Shown here piece by piece: positions 35,348-44,838 of a stretch of DNA of 64,000 nt. Numbering within the stretch: the stretch's first letter is position 1; every line of letters begins with the position of its first letter. The notes under the pieces are model-generated. The model was given only the letters and a program-made list of their open reading frames with translations. It was not told the origin of the DNA and searched no databases. The DNA is from an uncultured Rikenellaceae bacterium (GTDB taxonomy: Bacteria > Bacteroidota > Bacteroidia > Bacteroidales > Rikenellaceae), in NCBI GenBank assembly GCA_947038405.1, contig CAMQVY010000011.1:1-64000 (forward strand). The letters run 5' to 3'. Both the position numbers and the translations under genes were made by a program.

Positions 35348-36829
35348 ATGAAAGCTATACATAAACTTGTTATTAAGTCCTATTTAGGTCCAATGATTCT
35401 ATCATCTTTCATTGTGCTCTTTATCTTGATAATGAACTTTCTATGGAGATATATTGACGATTTAGTAGGCAAGGGTCTAAGCGTAGACGTTATTGCAGAA
35501 CTACTATTTTACGTCTCTATATACTCTATTCCTATGGCACTACCTCTCTCTATTCTTCTATCTGCAATCATTATGATGGGAGATCTCGGGGAGAACTATG
35601 AATTATTGGCGATGAAATCGGCAGGAATGTCGCTACTTTCAATATTAAAACCACTCATTTTTATTGTTGGAATGATATCTATTGGTAGTTTCTTTGTTTC
35701 CAATGACTTAGTACCATACGCAACTAAAAAAATGTTCTCTCTGATATATGATATTCAAAATCAAAAACAAGCCATTGAGTTTAAAGATGGTGTGTTTTTT
35801 GACGAAATTGAGAATATGAGTATTAGAGTCGGAAAACAAGACCCTGAAACAAACCTACTAACTGATATTCTAATATACGACAATAGAGATCGTTATGGTG
35901 ATATGACAACTACTGTTGCAGATTCGGGCTACATTAGAATCTCTGACGACCGTAAAAACCTACAAGTAACTCTCTATGACGGCGAAAGCTACGAACAAAC
36001 AAGGAGTCGAAATTGGTTAAACGATAACAAATTAACCCATCGTATTTTTAAGCAACAAAAAGGATTTGTCTCTCTTGAAGGGTTTGAACTTGGAAGTACA
36101 GATGCTGCTCTATTTGATGGTAGCTACTCAAAAGGCATCAAAGAACTAAACTACTGGATCGACTCACTACAACTGTATTCAGACAAAAAAAATGCTAGTT
36201 CTTACGAACCTCTCTTGGAGAAGTTTATATTTCCAAACAACAAAGCACTTATTTTTGATAGCTTGAAAATACAAGATACCATAATAAGGCAACCTATTGT
36301 AATTACAGATTCTATTTCACAAATGGATATCTACAAACAAAAAGAGTTGTGGCAATTGGCAAAAAATAACGCATATAGTTCAAAAGGCTCTTTTCGATTT
36401 GACGAAGAGTCAGCTAAAAGTGCGCTTGACCAACTATACAAATATCAAGTTGAGTGGCATAAAAAGCTACTACTACCAGTCTCTATCATTGTATTCCTAC
36501 TGATTGGAGCACCTCTTGGTGCAATCATTAGAAAAGGGGGACTTGGAATGCCAATTCTTGTCTCGATATTCTTCTTCATCACATACTACATGATTAGTAT
36601 AACGGGGCAGAAGATGGGCAACGAGGGGACATGGGATGTCTATTTAGGGATGTGGCTCCCCATATTTATTTTAACCCCAATTGCGGTATTTTTAACATAC
36701 AAAGCGACTAATGACTCCAATTTATTCAATGCAGATCGCTACCTTCTGCTATTTATTAGAGTTAAGCAATCGTTCACAAAAATGATTAATAATGGATTAA
36801 AGATATGGAACAGAAGAAAAAAACATTAA
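35348..36829 (+). CDS. LptF/LptG-family permease (YjgP/YjgQ)
   Basis: The 493-residue protein has three N-terminal membrane helices (about 15-37, 55-77, 100-120), a large periplasmic region (about 125-370) and three C-terminal helices (about 378-455). This is the LptF/G layout: the membrane part of the ATP-driven system that lifts lipopolysaccharide to the outer membrane. Conserved pieces include [18 protein letters not shown] and [18 protein letters not shown]. The periplasmic part is longer than in E. coli, as is common in Bacteroidota. It starts one base after the ABC permease and overlaps ribBA by 25 bases. Confidence 0.92.
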   Translation: MKAIHKLVIKSYLGPMILSSFIVLFILIMNFLWRYIDDLVGKGLSVDVIAELLFYVSIYSIPMALPLSILLSAIIMMGDLGENYELLAMKSAGMSLLSILKPLIFIVGMISIGSFFVSNDLVPYATKKMFSLIYDIQNQKQAIEFKDGVFFDEIENMSIRVGKQDPETNLLTDILIYDNRDRYGDMTTTVADSGYIRISDDRKNLQVTLYDGESYEQTRSRNWLNDNKLTHRIFKQQKGFVSLEGFELGSTDAALFDGSYSKGIKELNYWIDSLQLYSDKKNASSYEPLLEKFIFPNNKALIFDSLKIQDTIIRQPIVITDSISQMDIYKQKELWQLAKNNAYSSKGSFRFDEESAKSALDQLYKYQVEWHKKLLLPVSIIVFLLIGAPLGAIIRKGGLGMPILVSIFFFITYYMISITGQKMGNEGTWDVYLGMWLPIFILTPIAVFLTYKATNDSNLFNADRYLLLFIRVKQSFTKMINNGLKIWNRRKKH

Positions 36830-38031
36830 ATACAATAAAAGAGGCGATAGAGGATATTCGCAATGGTAAGATTATTATTGTTGTCGATGACGAGGATCGT
36901 GAAAATGAAGGTGACTTCATCGTTGCTGCGGAGAAAATAACTCCTGAAATCGTTAACTTTATGCTACACAATGGACGTGGTATTCTATGTGTTTCATTGC
37001 CAGAAGAGAGGTGTAATGAGTTGCAACTAAACATGATGGTTGGGAACAATACATCTCTATTGGATACACCGTTTACAGTTTCTGTTGACCTTATCGGTCA
37101 TGGATGTACTACTGGAGTTGCATCAACAGATAGAGCATTGACAATTAATGCTCTTGTTGACCCTGCGACAACACCTAATGACTTAGGTAGACCAGGACAT
37201 ATATTCCCTCTAAGAGCGAAACAAAAAGGTGTTTTAAGAAGACCGGGGCACACAGAGGCTGTTGTTGACTTGACTAGACTAGCTGGATTAAATCCTGGAG
37301 GTGCACTAATTGAGATAATGAATGAGGATGGAACAATGGCTAGACTTCCTGAATTGTTTAAAATTGCTGAGGAGCACGATCTTAAAATTGTATCTATTGC
37401 CGATTTAATATCATATAGACTACAAACAGAGTCTATTGTTACTAAAGGTGAGGCTGTTGAAATGCCAACTGAATGGGGAATGTTTAAGATGATTCCATTT
37501 ATTCAAAAAAGCAATGGTTTTGAGCATCTTGCATTAATTAAAGGTGATTTCAATGAGGATGATGATGTTTTAGTGAGAGTTCACTCTTCATGTGCTACTG
37601 GCGATATTTTTGGTTCTTGTCGTTGCGACTGTGGAACTCAACTACACAAAGCTATGAAAATGGTAGAGGAAGAGGGTAAAGGAGCAATTGTTTACCTAAA
37701 TCAAGAGGGACGTGGTATTGGTCTATTCAATAAGCTAAAAGCATACAAACTTCAAGAGCAAGGTTACGACACTGCCGAAGCTAATTTAAAATTAGGTTTT
37801 GAGGTTGATGAACGTGACTATGGCGTTGGAGCAAGTATCATACGTGAACTTGGTGTGAAAAATATGCGTCTGATGACAAATAACCCATTGAAACGCGTGG
37901 GACTTGAAGGGTATGGTTTATCTATCAAAGAGATCATTCCAATTGTAGTTGCTCCGAATTGTCATAATGAAAAGTATTTGAAGACAAAAGAGCTTGACAT
38001 GGGTCATACGCTTGGAATCTTCAAACACTAA
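36805..38031 (+). CDS. ribBA: Bifunctional DHBP synthase / GTP cyclohydrolase II
   Basis: The 408-residue protein catalyses both opening steps of riboflavin synthesis: ribulose-5-phosphate to 3,4-dihydroxy-2-butanone-4-phosphate (N-terminal, about 1-205; [18 protein letters not shown] at residues 26-43) and GTP to the pyrimidine precursor (C-terminal, about 206-408). The GTP cyclohydrolase II zinc site is complete: [20 protein letters not shown], followed by [18 protein letters not shown]. It overlaps the end of the LptF/G gene by 25 bases, so translation is probably coupled. No FMN riboswitch is seen in front of it. Confidence 0.96.
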   Translation: MEQKKKTLNTIKEAIEDIRNGKIIIVVDDEDRENEGDFIVAAEKITPEIVNFMLHNGRGILCVSLPEERCNELQLNMMVGNNTSLLDTPFTVSVDLIGHGCTTGVASTDRALTINALVDPATTPNDLGRPGHIFPLRAKQKGVLRRPGHTEAVVDLTRLAGLNPGGALIEIMNEDGTMARLPELFKIAEEHDLKIVSIADLISYRLQTESIVTKGEAVEMPTEWGMFKMIPFIQKSNGFEHLALIKGDFNEDDDVLVRVHSSCATGDIFGSCRCDCGTQLHKAMKMVEEEGKGAIVYLNQEGRGIGLFNKLKAYKLQEQGYDTAEANLKLGFEVDERDYGVGASIIRELGVKNMRLMTNNPLKRVGLEGYGLSIKEIIPIVVAPNCHNEKYLKTKELDMGHTLGIFKH

Positions 38032-38044
38032 TATATAAAGAGAC

Positions 38045-38127
38045 AAACGAAGTTTTCAGAGAAATTTAATAGAAGCAGTCGAATATTCGATTATCACTTT
38101 TGTTAAATTCCTCTGAAAATTTCGTTT
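38045..38127. repeat. Dispersed palindrome, copy D (with 35-base loop)
   Basis: AAACGAAGTTTTCAGAGAAA and its near-complement ending GAAAATTTCGTTT form 24-base arms with one G-T wobble and one mismatch. The loop contains a second perfect palindrome, TCGAATATTCGA. It lies between ribBA and fmt, both on the plus strand. Confidence 0.75.
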
Positions 38128-38159
38128 TCTTATATACGTTTTATCTAAAAAAAATATTT

Positions 38160-39131
38160 ATGTTGATTAATAGTAAAGAGCTAAGAATTGTATATATGGG
38201 GACGCCAGAATTTGCGGTTGAACCACTGAAGCGTCTAGTTGAAGAGGGTTATAATGTCGTTGGTGTGGTAACAACTCCTGACAAACCATCTGGACGTGGA
38301 CTTAAAGTACATGAATCAGCAGTAAAACAGTATGCAGTATCTCAAGGGTTACTTGTATTACAACCCGTAAAACTTAAAGATGAGGAGTTTGTAGCGCAAT
38401 TTAAGGCTTTAAATGCAGATTTAGGGATTGTTATTGCATTTCGTATGCTTCCTGAGGTTATATGGGATGCTCCAAAATTAGGAACATTCAACCTTCACGC
38501 ATCTCTACTGCCTGACTATAGGGGTGCAGCTCCAATAAATTGGGCTATTATTAATGGTGGTACAAAGAGTGGTGTCACTACATTTTTTCTGAACCATGAG
38601 ATCGATAAAGGTGATATTATTGCACAATCAGAAGTTGAGATAACACCTGCTGACAACGCAGGAACTCTACATGATAAGTTAATGTGGAGTGGTGTTGAAT
38701 TAGTTACTGAGACGATTAATATTATCGTATCAGGCAAGGTTAAACTCACAAATCAGGATAAATGTTCTGCTGAAATTAAACTTGCACCTAAAATATTCAA
38801 AGAAGATTGCCTGATAGACTGGACAAAAGATGTCGAGGTTATACACAACCACATAAGAGGATTAAGCCCCTACCCTGCGGCATGGGGACAGATGTGGGAG
38901 ATGGGTTCTGACAATTTAATGCAAGTTAAAATATACGAATCATCATATGAGGTAGATTATGAGCTTACTCACTCTAGCGGCGAGATTGTTACAGATGGGC
39001 GTAGCTTCTTCAAAGTTGCTTGTGGGAATGGTTACCTAACTATTGACGAGTTGCAGGTTGCAGGAAAAAAGAGAATGAGTGTTGGTGATTTCCTAAGAGG
39101 CTTTAAGGGGTTAGAATCATATAGTTTTTAA
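38160..39131 (+). CDS. fmt: Methionyl-tRNA formyltransferase
   Basis: The enzyme formylates Met-tRNAfMet for translation start. The ATG at 38160 gives 323 residues (MLINSKELRIVYMGTPEFAV), the family length; an in-frame TTG 60 bases upstream lies inside a repeat element and is unlikely. Motifs: TTPDKPSGRGLKV, NLHASLLPDYRGAAPINWAI (with the catalytic His and Asp), and the C-terminal oligonucleotide-binding domain (about 210-323; IRGLSPYPAAWGQM). The gene stands after a palindromic element, so it may have its own transcript. Confidence 0.96.
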   Translation: MLINSKELRIVYMGTPEFAVEPLKRLVEEGYNVVGVVTTPDKPSGRGLKVHESAVKQYAVSQGLLVLQPVKLKDEEFVAQFKALNADLGIVIAFRMLPEVIWDAPKLGTFNLHASLLPDYRGAAPINWAIINGGTKSGVTTFFLNHEIDKGDIIAQSEVEITPADNAGTLHDKLMWSGVELVTETINIIVSGKVKLTNQDKCSAEIKLAPKIFKEDCLIDWTKDVEVIHNHIRGLSPYPAAWGQMWEMGSDNLMQVKIYESSYEVDYELTHSSGEIVTDGRSFFKVACGNGYLTIDELQVAGKKRMSVGDFLRGFKGLESYSF

Positions 39132-39135
39132 ATAG

Positions 39136-39187
39136 TATCGCCGAAGGCAGTTCGCAGTCTAACATGACAGAACAACCTTCGGCGGTA
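39136..39187. terminator. Hairpin between convergent fmt and kinase/WG genes
   Basis: TATCGCCGAAGG pairs with CCTTCGGCGGTA (one wobble), and the 28-base loop can fold further (GTTC with GAAC, GTC with GAC). It lies 4 bases after the fmt stop codon. No long T-tract is present. Confidence 0.65.
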
Positions 39188-39205
39188 ACATTTATTACAT
39201 TTTAA

Positions 39206-40564
39206 TCAGATTTTTAGAGATAGTGCATCTTCGTACTCTAACGTAGGTTCAACAATCCAATCTCCATGCGAATTAATATAACCATACCTATCTCCAATCT
39301 TAACTAGAGCTGTATCACTATTCTTACGCATATTACTAGCCATATCATATTGAGGTTCAATAACCATATCACCTTTTTTATTGATATATCCCCACTTACC
39401 ACCAACTTCAACAGCAGCAAGATTATTACTGAAATGCTTAATTTTTGTCGCCCAACTACAATTTATAATCTGTTGTCCAGATAGATCTATATATTGCCAT
39501 ACACCACTAAGATTTACTGCGGCAACTCCATCTCTAAACTCATGCGCGGTATCAAATATTGGTTCAATTACAATCTCTTCACACTCATTCATATATCCCC
39601 ACTTACTCCCTTTATTGAATACAATAAGCTCTTGATCGTTTGCAGCAATGGGCTTAATTCTCAAATTACAGACCAATTGATATAGATTACCAATTGCAGG
39701 AGTTGGAGATAGTAGCGTCTCAGCAATCTGGAATAGTGCAAATTCACCCTTATCAATCAACATCTGTTTTACATCAAAATATTTTTGAGAGCGATTTCCA
39801 AAGATATCACATGGAAGAAAAAGGCAACAATCTCCATCCATATCGTTATCATACAGATTTGGATCTATGGATAAAGCTCCGATTACGGTTGCAACCATTG
39901 CGATTGAGTAGTCATCAATATTTTTATTAAAATACTCTCTATCACGTTTAGGGTGTTGGTAGCCAGGAGTGCCTATTTCATCTGTCTTATCACCTTTAAA
40001 TGCAGGAATGTATACAGCATCAAGATCAATTAATGTAAGCCCATCTTGAGTAACGATAATATTTTCAGGTTTAATGTCTCCATGTGCCCACTCTTGTTTG
40101 AGTAGCCATAAACTTAGATCTATAAACTGATGATACAACCACTCTAATTTGGTCTTATCTTCGAGAAGAGCATATCTCTTTATGGCAGAATTTAGAGTTA
40201 CCCCCTCTTGCCAATCTGCAATACTAACATCTCGGAATGAACTATTTCCATATATGTCATAAACATATATCTCATCCTCCAGCCACGACTCTCTAGCAAT
40301 ATATGGAACATCAATATTAGCAAGATATTGAGAAGTAAATTCATTTCGTATCGCATTTTTCAGATAACATTTCAGTCGTTTTTTAGTTCCACCCTCAATA
40401 ATTGGGAATACGACAGATTTATTACCACAGTACAACTCGATATCACCTCTTATGTCGGTACAACACCCCATAACATTAAGAGTGCGAAATAACCCATATG
40501 GATTATTCACACTCTCAATATAGTTTGTAACTGGTATTTGAATATTAGACTTACTCTTAACCAT
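39206..40564 (-). CDS. Protein-kinase-like domain fused to WG repeats
   Basis: The 452-residue protein joins a eukaryotic-type kinase domain to WG repeats. In the kinase part: catalytic loop AHGDIKPENIIV (Asp at about 163, Asn at about 168), metal-binding segment LIDLDAV (in place of DFG, about 179-184) and GTPGYQHPKRD (in place of an APE segment, about 198-208). Lysines near 61-70 could serve the ATP site, but no glycine-rich loop is clear. From about residue 312 to 452 there are four WG repeats (GSKWGYM, SGVWQYI, GGKWGYI, GDRYGYI, with VIEP after two). No signal peptide is visible, so it is probably cytoplasmic. Substrate is unknown; no phosphatase gene is nearby. Confidence 0.82.
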   Translation of the reverse strand: MVKSKSNIQIPVTNYIESVNNPYGLFRTLNVMGCCTDIRGDIELYCGNKSVVFPIIEGGTKKRLKCYLKNAIRNEFTSQYLANIDVPYIARESWLEDEIYVYDIYGNSSFRDVSIADWQEGVTLNSAIKRYALLEDKTKLEWLYHQFIDLSLWLLKQEWAHGDIKPENIIVTQDGLTLIDLDAVYIPAFKGDKTDEIGTPGYQHPKRDREYFNKNIDDYSIAMVATVIGALSIDPNLYDNDMDGDCCLFLPCDIFGNRSQKYFDVKQMLIDKGEFALFQIAETLLSPTPAIGNLYQLVCNLRIKPIAANDQELIVFNKGSKWGYMNECEEIVIEPIFDTAHEFRDGVAAVNLSGVWQYIDLSGQQIINCSWATKIKHFSNNLAAVEVGGKWGYINKKGDMVIEPQYDMASNMRKNSDTALVKIGDRYGYINSHGDWIVEPTLEYEDALSLKI

Positions 40565-40616
40565 TTATCTCACTGGGTTTGATCTAACTGCACTATGTTT
40601 GTACAGATAGAAACTT

Positions 40617-41681
40617 TTAGTTATTCATTATTTCGTTCTGGCGACTAATGCTCTCCAAGTGAATTGCCTCAAGAATTGAACGAATAAATGGTTCACTTAG
40701 ATTTAGTTGTTTAGAACTAACAATTTTATCAACAATATTATTCCAACGTCCACCTTGAAGAATTGCAACATTATTCTCTCTTTTAAGTGCTCCGATCTTA
40801 TCTGCAACCTGCATACGTTGATTCAACAAGTAGAATAACTCCGAGTCAATTTGGTCAATCTGTTGTCTGTTATTATCAAGCTCTTTCAGGTAGTCCGCAG
40901 AGTCAACAGAGTCAGCTCTCCAATTAATAGAACTAATTAACTCTCCCATCTCTTCAGGAACAATCTGCTGTGAAGCATCACTCAAAGCCTGTGATGGACA
41001 GATATGACTCTCAAGAATCAAACCATCAAATCTTAAATCAGCAGCTTGTTGAGAAACCTCATGTAAAAGTTCGCTACAACCACAGATGTGTGACGGATCA
41101 CAAATCATAGGCATATCAGGGAATCTATTTCTCATCTCGACAATTAAATGCCACATTGGAGAGTTTCTAAATTTACTATTACCAAAATGAGAGAACCCTC
41201 TATGTATAAGTCCAATATTGTTGATATCAATCCCTACGTTTGTAAGTCTCGCAACAGCTCCTGCCCATAGATCAATATCTGGGTGCATTGGATTTTTGAT
41301 AAGTATTGTTTTATCTGTACCTCTTAATGCGTCAGCAATATCTTGTACACTAAATGGATTAACCGTTGTACGTGCTCCGATCCAAAGAATATCAACATCA
41401 AACTCTAGTGCATTCTCAACATGCTTTGAAGTTGCAACCTCTACCGCAATTGGAAGTCCTGTTATCTCTCTCGCTTTAGCCATCCATGCCAAGCCCTTTA
41501 TACCTACACCCTCAAATGATCCTGGTTTTGTACGTGGCTTCCATATTCCTGCACGAAGAACATCTACTTTCCCGGTTGCAGCAAGTCTCTTACAAGTCTC
41601 TAATGTCTGCTCTTCAGTCTCCGCACTACAAGGTCCTGATATTATTAAAGGTCTTTTTGCTTTTAAATTAAATTTTTCCAT
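40617..41681 (-). CDS. Bifunctional DAHP synthase / chorismate mutase (type II fusion)
   Basis: The 354-residue protein has an N-terminal DAHP synthase domain (about 1-260): ISGPCSAETEEQTLETC, LRAGIWKPRTKPGSFEGVG, and the DPSHICGCSELLHEV metal/substrate site. An AroQ-type chorismate mutase domain (about 270-354) follows: QIDQIDSELFYLLNQRMQVA and DKIGALKRENNV. It therefore controls entry to the shikimate pathway and the first branch step to Phe/Tyr. It is the last gene of the operon pheA-aminotransferase-tyrA-this gene, 14 bases after tyrA. The end fusion probably allows feedback through the mutase domain (family knowledge). Confidence 0.94.
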   Translation of the reverse strand: MEKFNLKAKRPLIISGPCSAETEEQTLETCKRLAATGKVDVLRAGIWKPRTKPGSFEGVGIKGLAWMAKAREITGLPIAVEVATSKHVENALEFDVDILWIGARTTVNPFSVQDIADALRGTDKTILIKNPMHPDIDLWAGAVARLTNVGIDINNIGLIHRGFSHFGNSKFRNSPMWHLIVEMRNRFPDMPMICDPSHICGCSELLHEVSQQAADLRFDGLILESHICPSQALSDASQQIVPEEMGELISSINWRADSVDSADYLKELDNNRQQIDQIDSELFYLLNQRMQVADKIGALKRENNVAILQGGRWNNIVDKIVSSKQLNLSEPFIRSILEAIHLESISRQNEIMNN

Positions 41682-41695
41682 TACTTCTATTTTTA

Positions 41696-42538
41696 TTATT
41701 TTAATATTCTAGTTATTGTATTTGCCTTAGTCATTATATCAATAAGACCATTTGTGTCATCCTTTTCAAGCAATTTTCTAAATATCTGGAGTTGATGAAT
41801 ATGCTCTCTTAGGACATCTAATATATTATATTTATTTTGCGAAAATATTGGAGCCCATGTCTTAGGTGAACTCTTAGCTAAACGCACTGTACTCTCAAAA
41901 CCTCCACCTGCAAGGTCAAAAATATGCTCCTCTTCACGCTCCTTCTCTAAGACTGTGAGTGCAAGTGCAAAAGATGTAATGTGTGATATATGTGATATGT
42001 ATGCAGAGTGCATGTCCTGCTCTTCAGAACTCATATATTTTGGTCGCATACCTATTTTAAGATACATATCTACAACCATCGTTAAGGCATCATCGTCACT
42101 TTGATCCTTGTCGCAAACAACAACTGTACGACCCGCAAATGCTCCCTTTACTGCCGACTCTGGACCACTATGTTCTGTTCCCCACATAGGATGTGTTGCA
42201 ACATATCTATCTCTGTTGGGATGAAGGGCAATAACCTCACTTAATTCACCCTTCATCGATCCCATGTCCATCACAATTTGACGTTTACTTATCTTATTTA
42301 GGATCTTAACCGAAAGAATCGGAATAGAGTCTACGGGTGTTGAGATAACAATTAAATCTGCGTTCTCAATAGCCTCCTCAATAGTGACCATCCTATCCAC
42401 TAACCCTAGTTCCAGAGCTTTCTTTCTGTTATTTTCTGAGTTATCAACTCCTAGTATAGTATCACTTATATTGTTGTCTCTCAAGCTCAATGCAAATGAA
42501 CCTCCAATAAGACCTATACCAATAATCGCTGTTATCAT
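41696..42538 (-). CDS. tyrA: Prephenate dehydrogenase
   Basis: The 280-residue enzyme oxidises prephenate to 4-hydroxyphenylpyruvate for tyrosine. It has the NAD-binding motif IIGIGLIGGSFALSLRDN at residues 5-22, ADLIVISTPVDSI, and the substrate-binding THPMWGTEHSGP and SAYISHISHITSFAL. There is no fused chorismate mutase or ACT domain. Its ATG shares one base with the aminotransferase stop codon (TAATG), indicating translational coupling. Confidence 0.95.
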   Translation of the reverse strand: MITAIIGIGLIGGSFALSLRDNNISDTILGVDNSENNRKKALELGLVDRMVTIEEAIENADLIVISTPVDSIPILSVKILNKISKRQIVMDMGSMKGELSEVIALHPNRDRYVATHPMWGTEHSGPESAVKGAFAGRTVVVCDKDQSDDDALTMVVDMYLKIGMRPKYMSSEEQDMHSAYISHISHITSFALALTVLEKEREEEHIFDLAGGGFESTVRLAKSSPKTWAPIFSQNKYNILDVLREHIHQLQIFRKLLEKDDTNGLIDIMTKANTITRILK

Positions 42539-43719
42539 TATCTTTTGAAATTTTCCTTTATTTTATTTATTGCACTCTCTATAACCTGCTCCGTTGCACA
42601 TAGAGATATTCTTATATAACGCTCACCCTCACTGCCAAATATTCCTCCTGGGGTGATGAAAACACCACAATTGTAAAGAACATTATCTGAAAAATCGTAA
42701 CAATTTCCTTCGAAATCTTCGGGTAACTCTGCCCAAACAAACAATCCAGCTTGTTCTGCTCTATACTTACATCCCAACACATCAAGAAGTTCATACCCTT
42801 TAGACTCTCGTGCATAATATGTTGAATTCAACTCCTCATACCAATCATCTCCAAGGTTAAGTGCCACAGCTGCGGCCTCTTGCATTGGAAGAAACATTCC
42901 TGAATCCATATTACTCTTAAAACGAATAATATCTTCAATCCTCTCCTTTGCTCCAACAATAGCTCCAACTCGCCACCCTGCCATGTTATGACTCTTACTA
43001 AGAGAGTTCAACTCAATAGCGACATCTTTAGCCCCCTCAATAGAGAGTAAGCTCATCGGATCATCATTTCTTACAAAGCTATATGGGTTATCGTGTACTA
43101 GCAGTATATTGTGTCTCTTTGCAAACTCAACAAGTTTTGTGAATAACTCCTTAGTTGGTTTTGCGCCAGTTGGCATCTGCGGATAGTTGACAATCATCAT
43201 CTTTACTCCGTCAAGACCTTCTCTCTCAATCTTCTCAAAGTCTGGAAACCAATCATTACTTGCAGATAACTTATAATCAACGCAAACTCCCGAAGATATA
43301 GTAACCGCAGAACGATATGTTGGATAACCAGGGTTCGGGATCAATACCTTATCCCCCTTATCAAGGTAGGTCATACATATGTGCATAAGTCCCTCTTTCG
43401 AGCCAATCAATGGAAGTATCTCACTCGTAGGGTCTAAATCTACACCATATCGGTTACGATACCAACTAGCAAACCCTTCTCTCAAAACAGCAGCACCTTT
43501 ATATGGTTGATAAGCATGCGTCGTACTCAAAAGTGATGACTCCGTTAATTTAGATATCACAGTGTGATGTGGTGGACGATCAGGAGATCCTATCCCCAAA
43601 CTGATAATCTCTTTACCCTGCGCTTTCAACTCCTCTATCTCTCTAAGTTTTTTAGAGAAATAGTACTCTCCTACCCCTGAAATACGCTCCGATACATCTA
43701 TTACTAAACCCTTACTCAT
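42538..43719 (-). CDS. PLP-dependent class I/II aminotransferase (Phe/Tyr pathway)
   Basis: The 393-residue enzyme has the fold type I motifs: IGSPDRPPHHTV, PNPGYPTYRSA, NYPQMPTGAKP, and the PLP lysine in ELNSLSKSHNMAGWRVGA. Its place between pheA and tyrA suggests that it transaminates phenylpyruvate and 4-hydroxyphenylpyruvate (inference), although sequence alone resembles aspartate or LL-diaminopimelate aminotransferases. The ATG at 43719 is preferred over one at 43752, which would overlap pheA by 29 bases. tyrA follows with a one-base overlap. Confidence 0.92.
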   Translation of the reverse strand: MSKGLVIDVSERISGVGEYYFSKKLREIEELKAQGKEIISLGIGSPDRPPHHTVISKLTESSLLSTTHAYQPYKGAAVLREGFASWYRNRYGVDLDPTSEILPLIGSKEGLMHICMTYLDKGDKVLIPNPGYPTYRSAVTISSGVCVDYKLSASNDWFPDFEKIEREGLDGVKMMIVNYPQMPTGAKPTKELFTKLVEFAKRHNILLVHDNPYSFVRNDDPMSLLSIEGAKDVAIELNSLSKSHNMAGWRVGAIVGAKERIEDIIRFKSNMDSGMFLPMQEAAAVALNLGDDWYEELNSTYYARESKGYELLDVLGCKYRAEQAGLFVWAELPEDFEGNCYDFSDNVLYNCGVFITPGGIFGSEGERYIRISLCATEQVIESAINKIKENFKR

Positions 43720-43723
43720 AATA

Positions 43724-44542
43724 TTATTCTCTATTACCTTTTTTATAAACACCGTAAACGTGTACCTCTTTTGCAGTTAATTGCAACTTATTTAAAGTTC
43801 TAATATAATCATCCAAACACTCAAACTCCATATCAACATGAAACAGATAACTCCAAGGCTCACTAGGAATTGGATATGACTGCAATTTTGATAGATTGAT
43901 ACTTGGATCGTCCATCTGGTTCAAAACATTTAGGAGTGAACCCTGCTTGTGATCTGTTTTGAAGTATAATGATGCTTTATTTGCATCGGTTGATATATGA
44001 TGATCGTGCCTTTTAAGTATCACAAATCGAGTATAGTTATTTTTTATCGTATTAATTGCTGGTGCAATAATTTTCAATCCAAATAATTTAGCAGCTAATG
44101 AACTAGCAATACCAGCTCTATTCCTGATCTTCTTCTCTGAGATAATTTGCGCACTAAGAGCTGTATCTTCACTCTCGACCAACTTCCATTTGTGAGCATC
44201 TAAATAATCAACACACTGTAAAAGTGCCATAGGGTGAGAGTGAACCTCCTCAATATCTTCAAGCTCAACATCTGGCAGAACAACTAAATTTTGTTCTATT
44301 GGCAAATAAGCCTCTCCATCTACCTGCAATTGATTGCTCTGAAGAATACTGTAATTAGGGATAATACTCCCCGCAATTGAGTTCTCAATAGCCATTACAC
44401 CATAATCTGCCTCACCCGATTTTACTCTATTTGCAAGCTCTCTGAAAGTTGCACAATATAGTGTTTCAATATCATCTCCGAAGTAATCTCTAGCTACAAT
44501 CTGGTGAAAACACCCTTCGTAACCTTGTATTGCAATTTTCAT
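43724..44542 (-). CDS. pheA: Prephenate dehydratase
   Basis: The enzyme converts prephenate to phenylpyruvate. With the ATG at 44542 it has 272 residues and begins MKIAIQGYEGCFHQIVARDY; an ATG four codons upstream (44554) is also possible. The catalytic domain (about 1-175) has GVMAIENSIAGSIIPNYS, SHPMALLQCVDYL and the Thr-containing NNYTRFVIL motif; an ACT domain follows (about 185-268; KQGSLLNVLNQM, LQSYPIPSEPWSYLFHVDME, the ESRP-like feedback segment). It is the first gene of the Phe/Tyr operon and lies behind a candidate attenuator. Confidence 0.95.
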   Translation of the reverse strand: MKIAIQGYEGCFHQIVARDYFGDDIETLYCATFRELANRVKSGEADYGVMAIENSIAGSIIPNYSILQSNQLQVDGEAYLPIEQNLVVLPDVELEDIEEVHSHPMALLQCVDYLDAHKWKLVESEDTALSAQIISEKKIRNRAGIASSLAAKLFGLKIIAPAINTIKNNYTRFVILKRHDHHISTDANKASLYFKTDHKQGSLLNVLNQMDDPSINLSKLQSYPIPSEPWSYLFHVDMEFECLDDYIRTLNKLQLTAKEVHVYGVYKKGNRE

Positions 44543-44606
44543 ATTTTTTATCATTTTTACATCTAAGATGTTACCTTATGAAGTAACATACCCTAGAGGT
44601 ATGTGT

Positions 44607-44643
44607 AAAAAAAAATCCCGATCATCATACTGAGACCGGGATT
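44607..44643 (-). terminator. Attenuator terminator of the Phe/Tyr operon
   Basis: On the minus strand AATCCCGGTC pairs with GATCGGGATT (one G-T wobble) around a 10-base loop, followed by a run of nine Ts. It lies between the leader peptide stop and pheA, so it would stop transcription before the structural genes. Its 5' arm (44640-44632) can instead pair with 44701-44694 inside the leader frame. Confidence 0.85.
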
Positions 44644-44677
44644 CTATACTATATTAGTTAAGATTTTATATGCTTGC

Positions 44678-44761
44678 CTATAAACACGCACCGCCCAGCT
44701 CGACTCTCATTTGAAAGTAGAAGTAATAATAAAACTGAGTATAAAATGGCGAAAACATCAT
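44678..44761 (-). CDS. Phe/Tyr-rich leader peptide (attenuation of the Phe/Tyr operon)
   Basis: A 27-codon frame starts ATGATG at 44761, directly after AAAAGGAG, and ends at a TAG (44680-44678). Residues 3-16 read FSPFYTQFYYYFYF: five Phe and five Tyr codons within the first 16. This is the design of attenuator leader peptides of amino-acid operons, where a ribosome stalled for lack of charged tRNA prevents terminator formation. Bases 44701-44694 (GAGCTGGG, leader codons 21-23) can pair with the 5' arm of the downstream terminator (8 pairs, one bulged U), giving an antiterminator. A ribosome that completes the frame would cover this segment. No Bacteroidota example is known to me with certainty; the mechanism is inference from sequence. 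Confidence 0.82.
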   Translation of the reverse strand: MMFSPFYTQFYYYFYFQMRVELGGACL

Positions 44762-44805
44762 CTCCTTTTCTATTGGTGTTGTGGTTGTGATTAAAATATT
44801 CGCTA

Positions 44806-44838
44806 CAAATATAGGGATATTTTTTATTCTTATGCAAA
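44806..44838 (-). promoter_or_regulatory. Promoter of the Phe/Tyr operon
   Basis: On the minus strand TTTG (44838-44835), 21 bases, then TATATTTG (44813-44806): a full -33/-7 match. Transcription would start near 44800, about 40 bases before the leader peptide start. Confidence 0.8.

Noticed and set aside
36700-36830. FMN riboswitch in front of ribBA
   Set aside because: ribBA overlaps the preceding gene, so there is no leader that could hold one, and no RFN-type sequence was seen upstream of the operon.
38100-38159. TTG start that would extend Fmt by 20 residues
   Set aside because: The extension lies inside the right arm of the dispersed palindrome, and the ATG at 38160 gives the standard length of 323 residues.
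41218-41712. Open frame antisense to the DAHP synthase/chorismate mutase gene
   Set aside because: It overlaps a gene with complete active-site motifs and shows no recognisable domain of its own.
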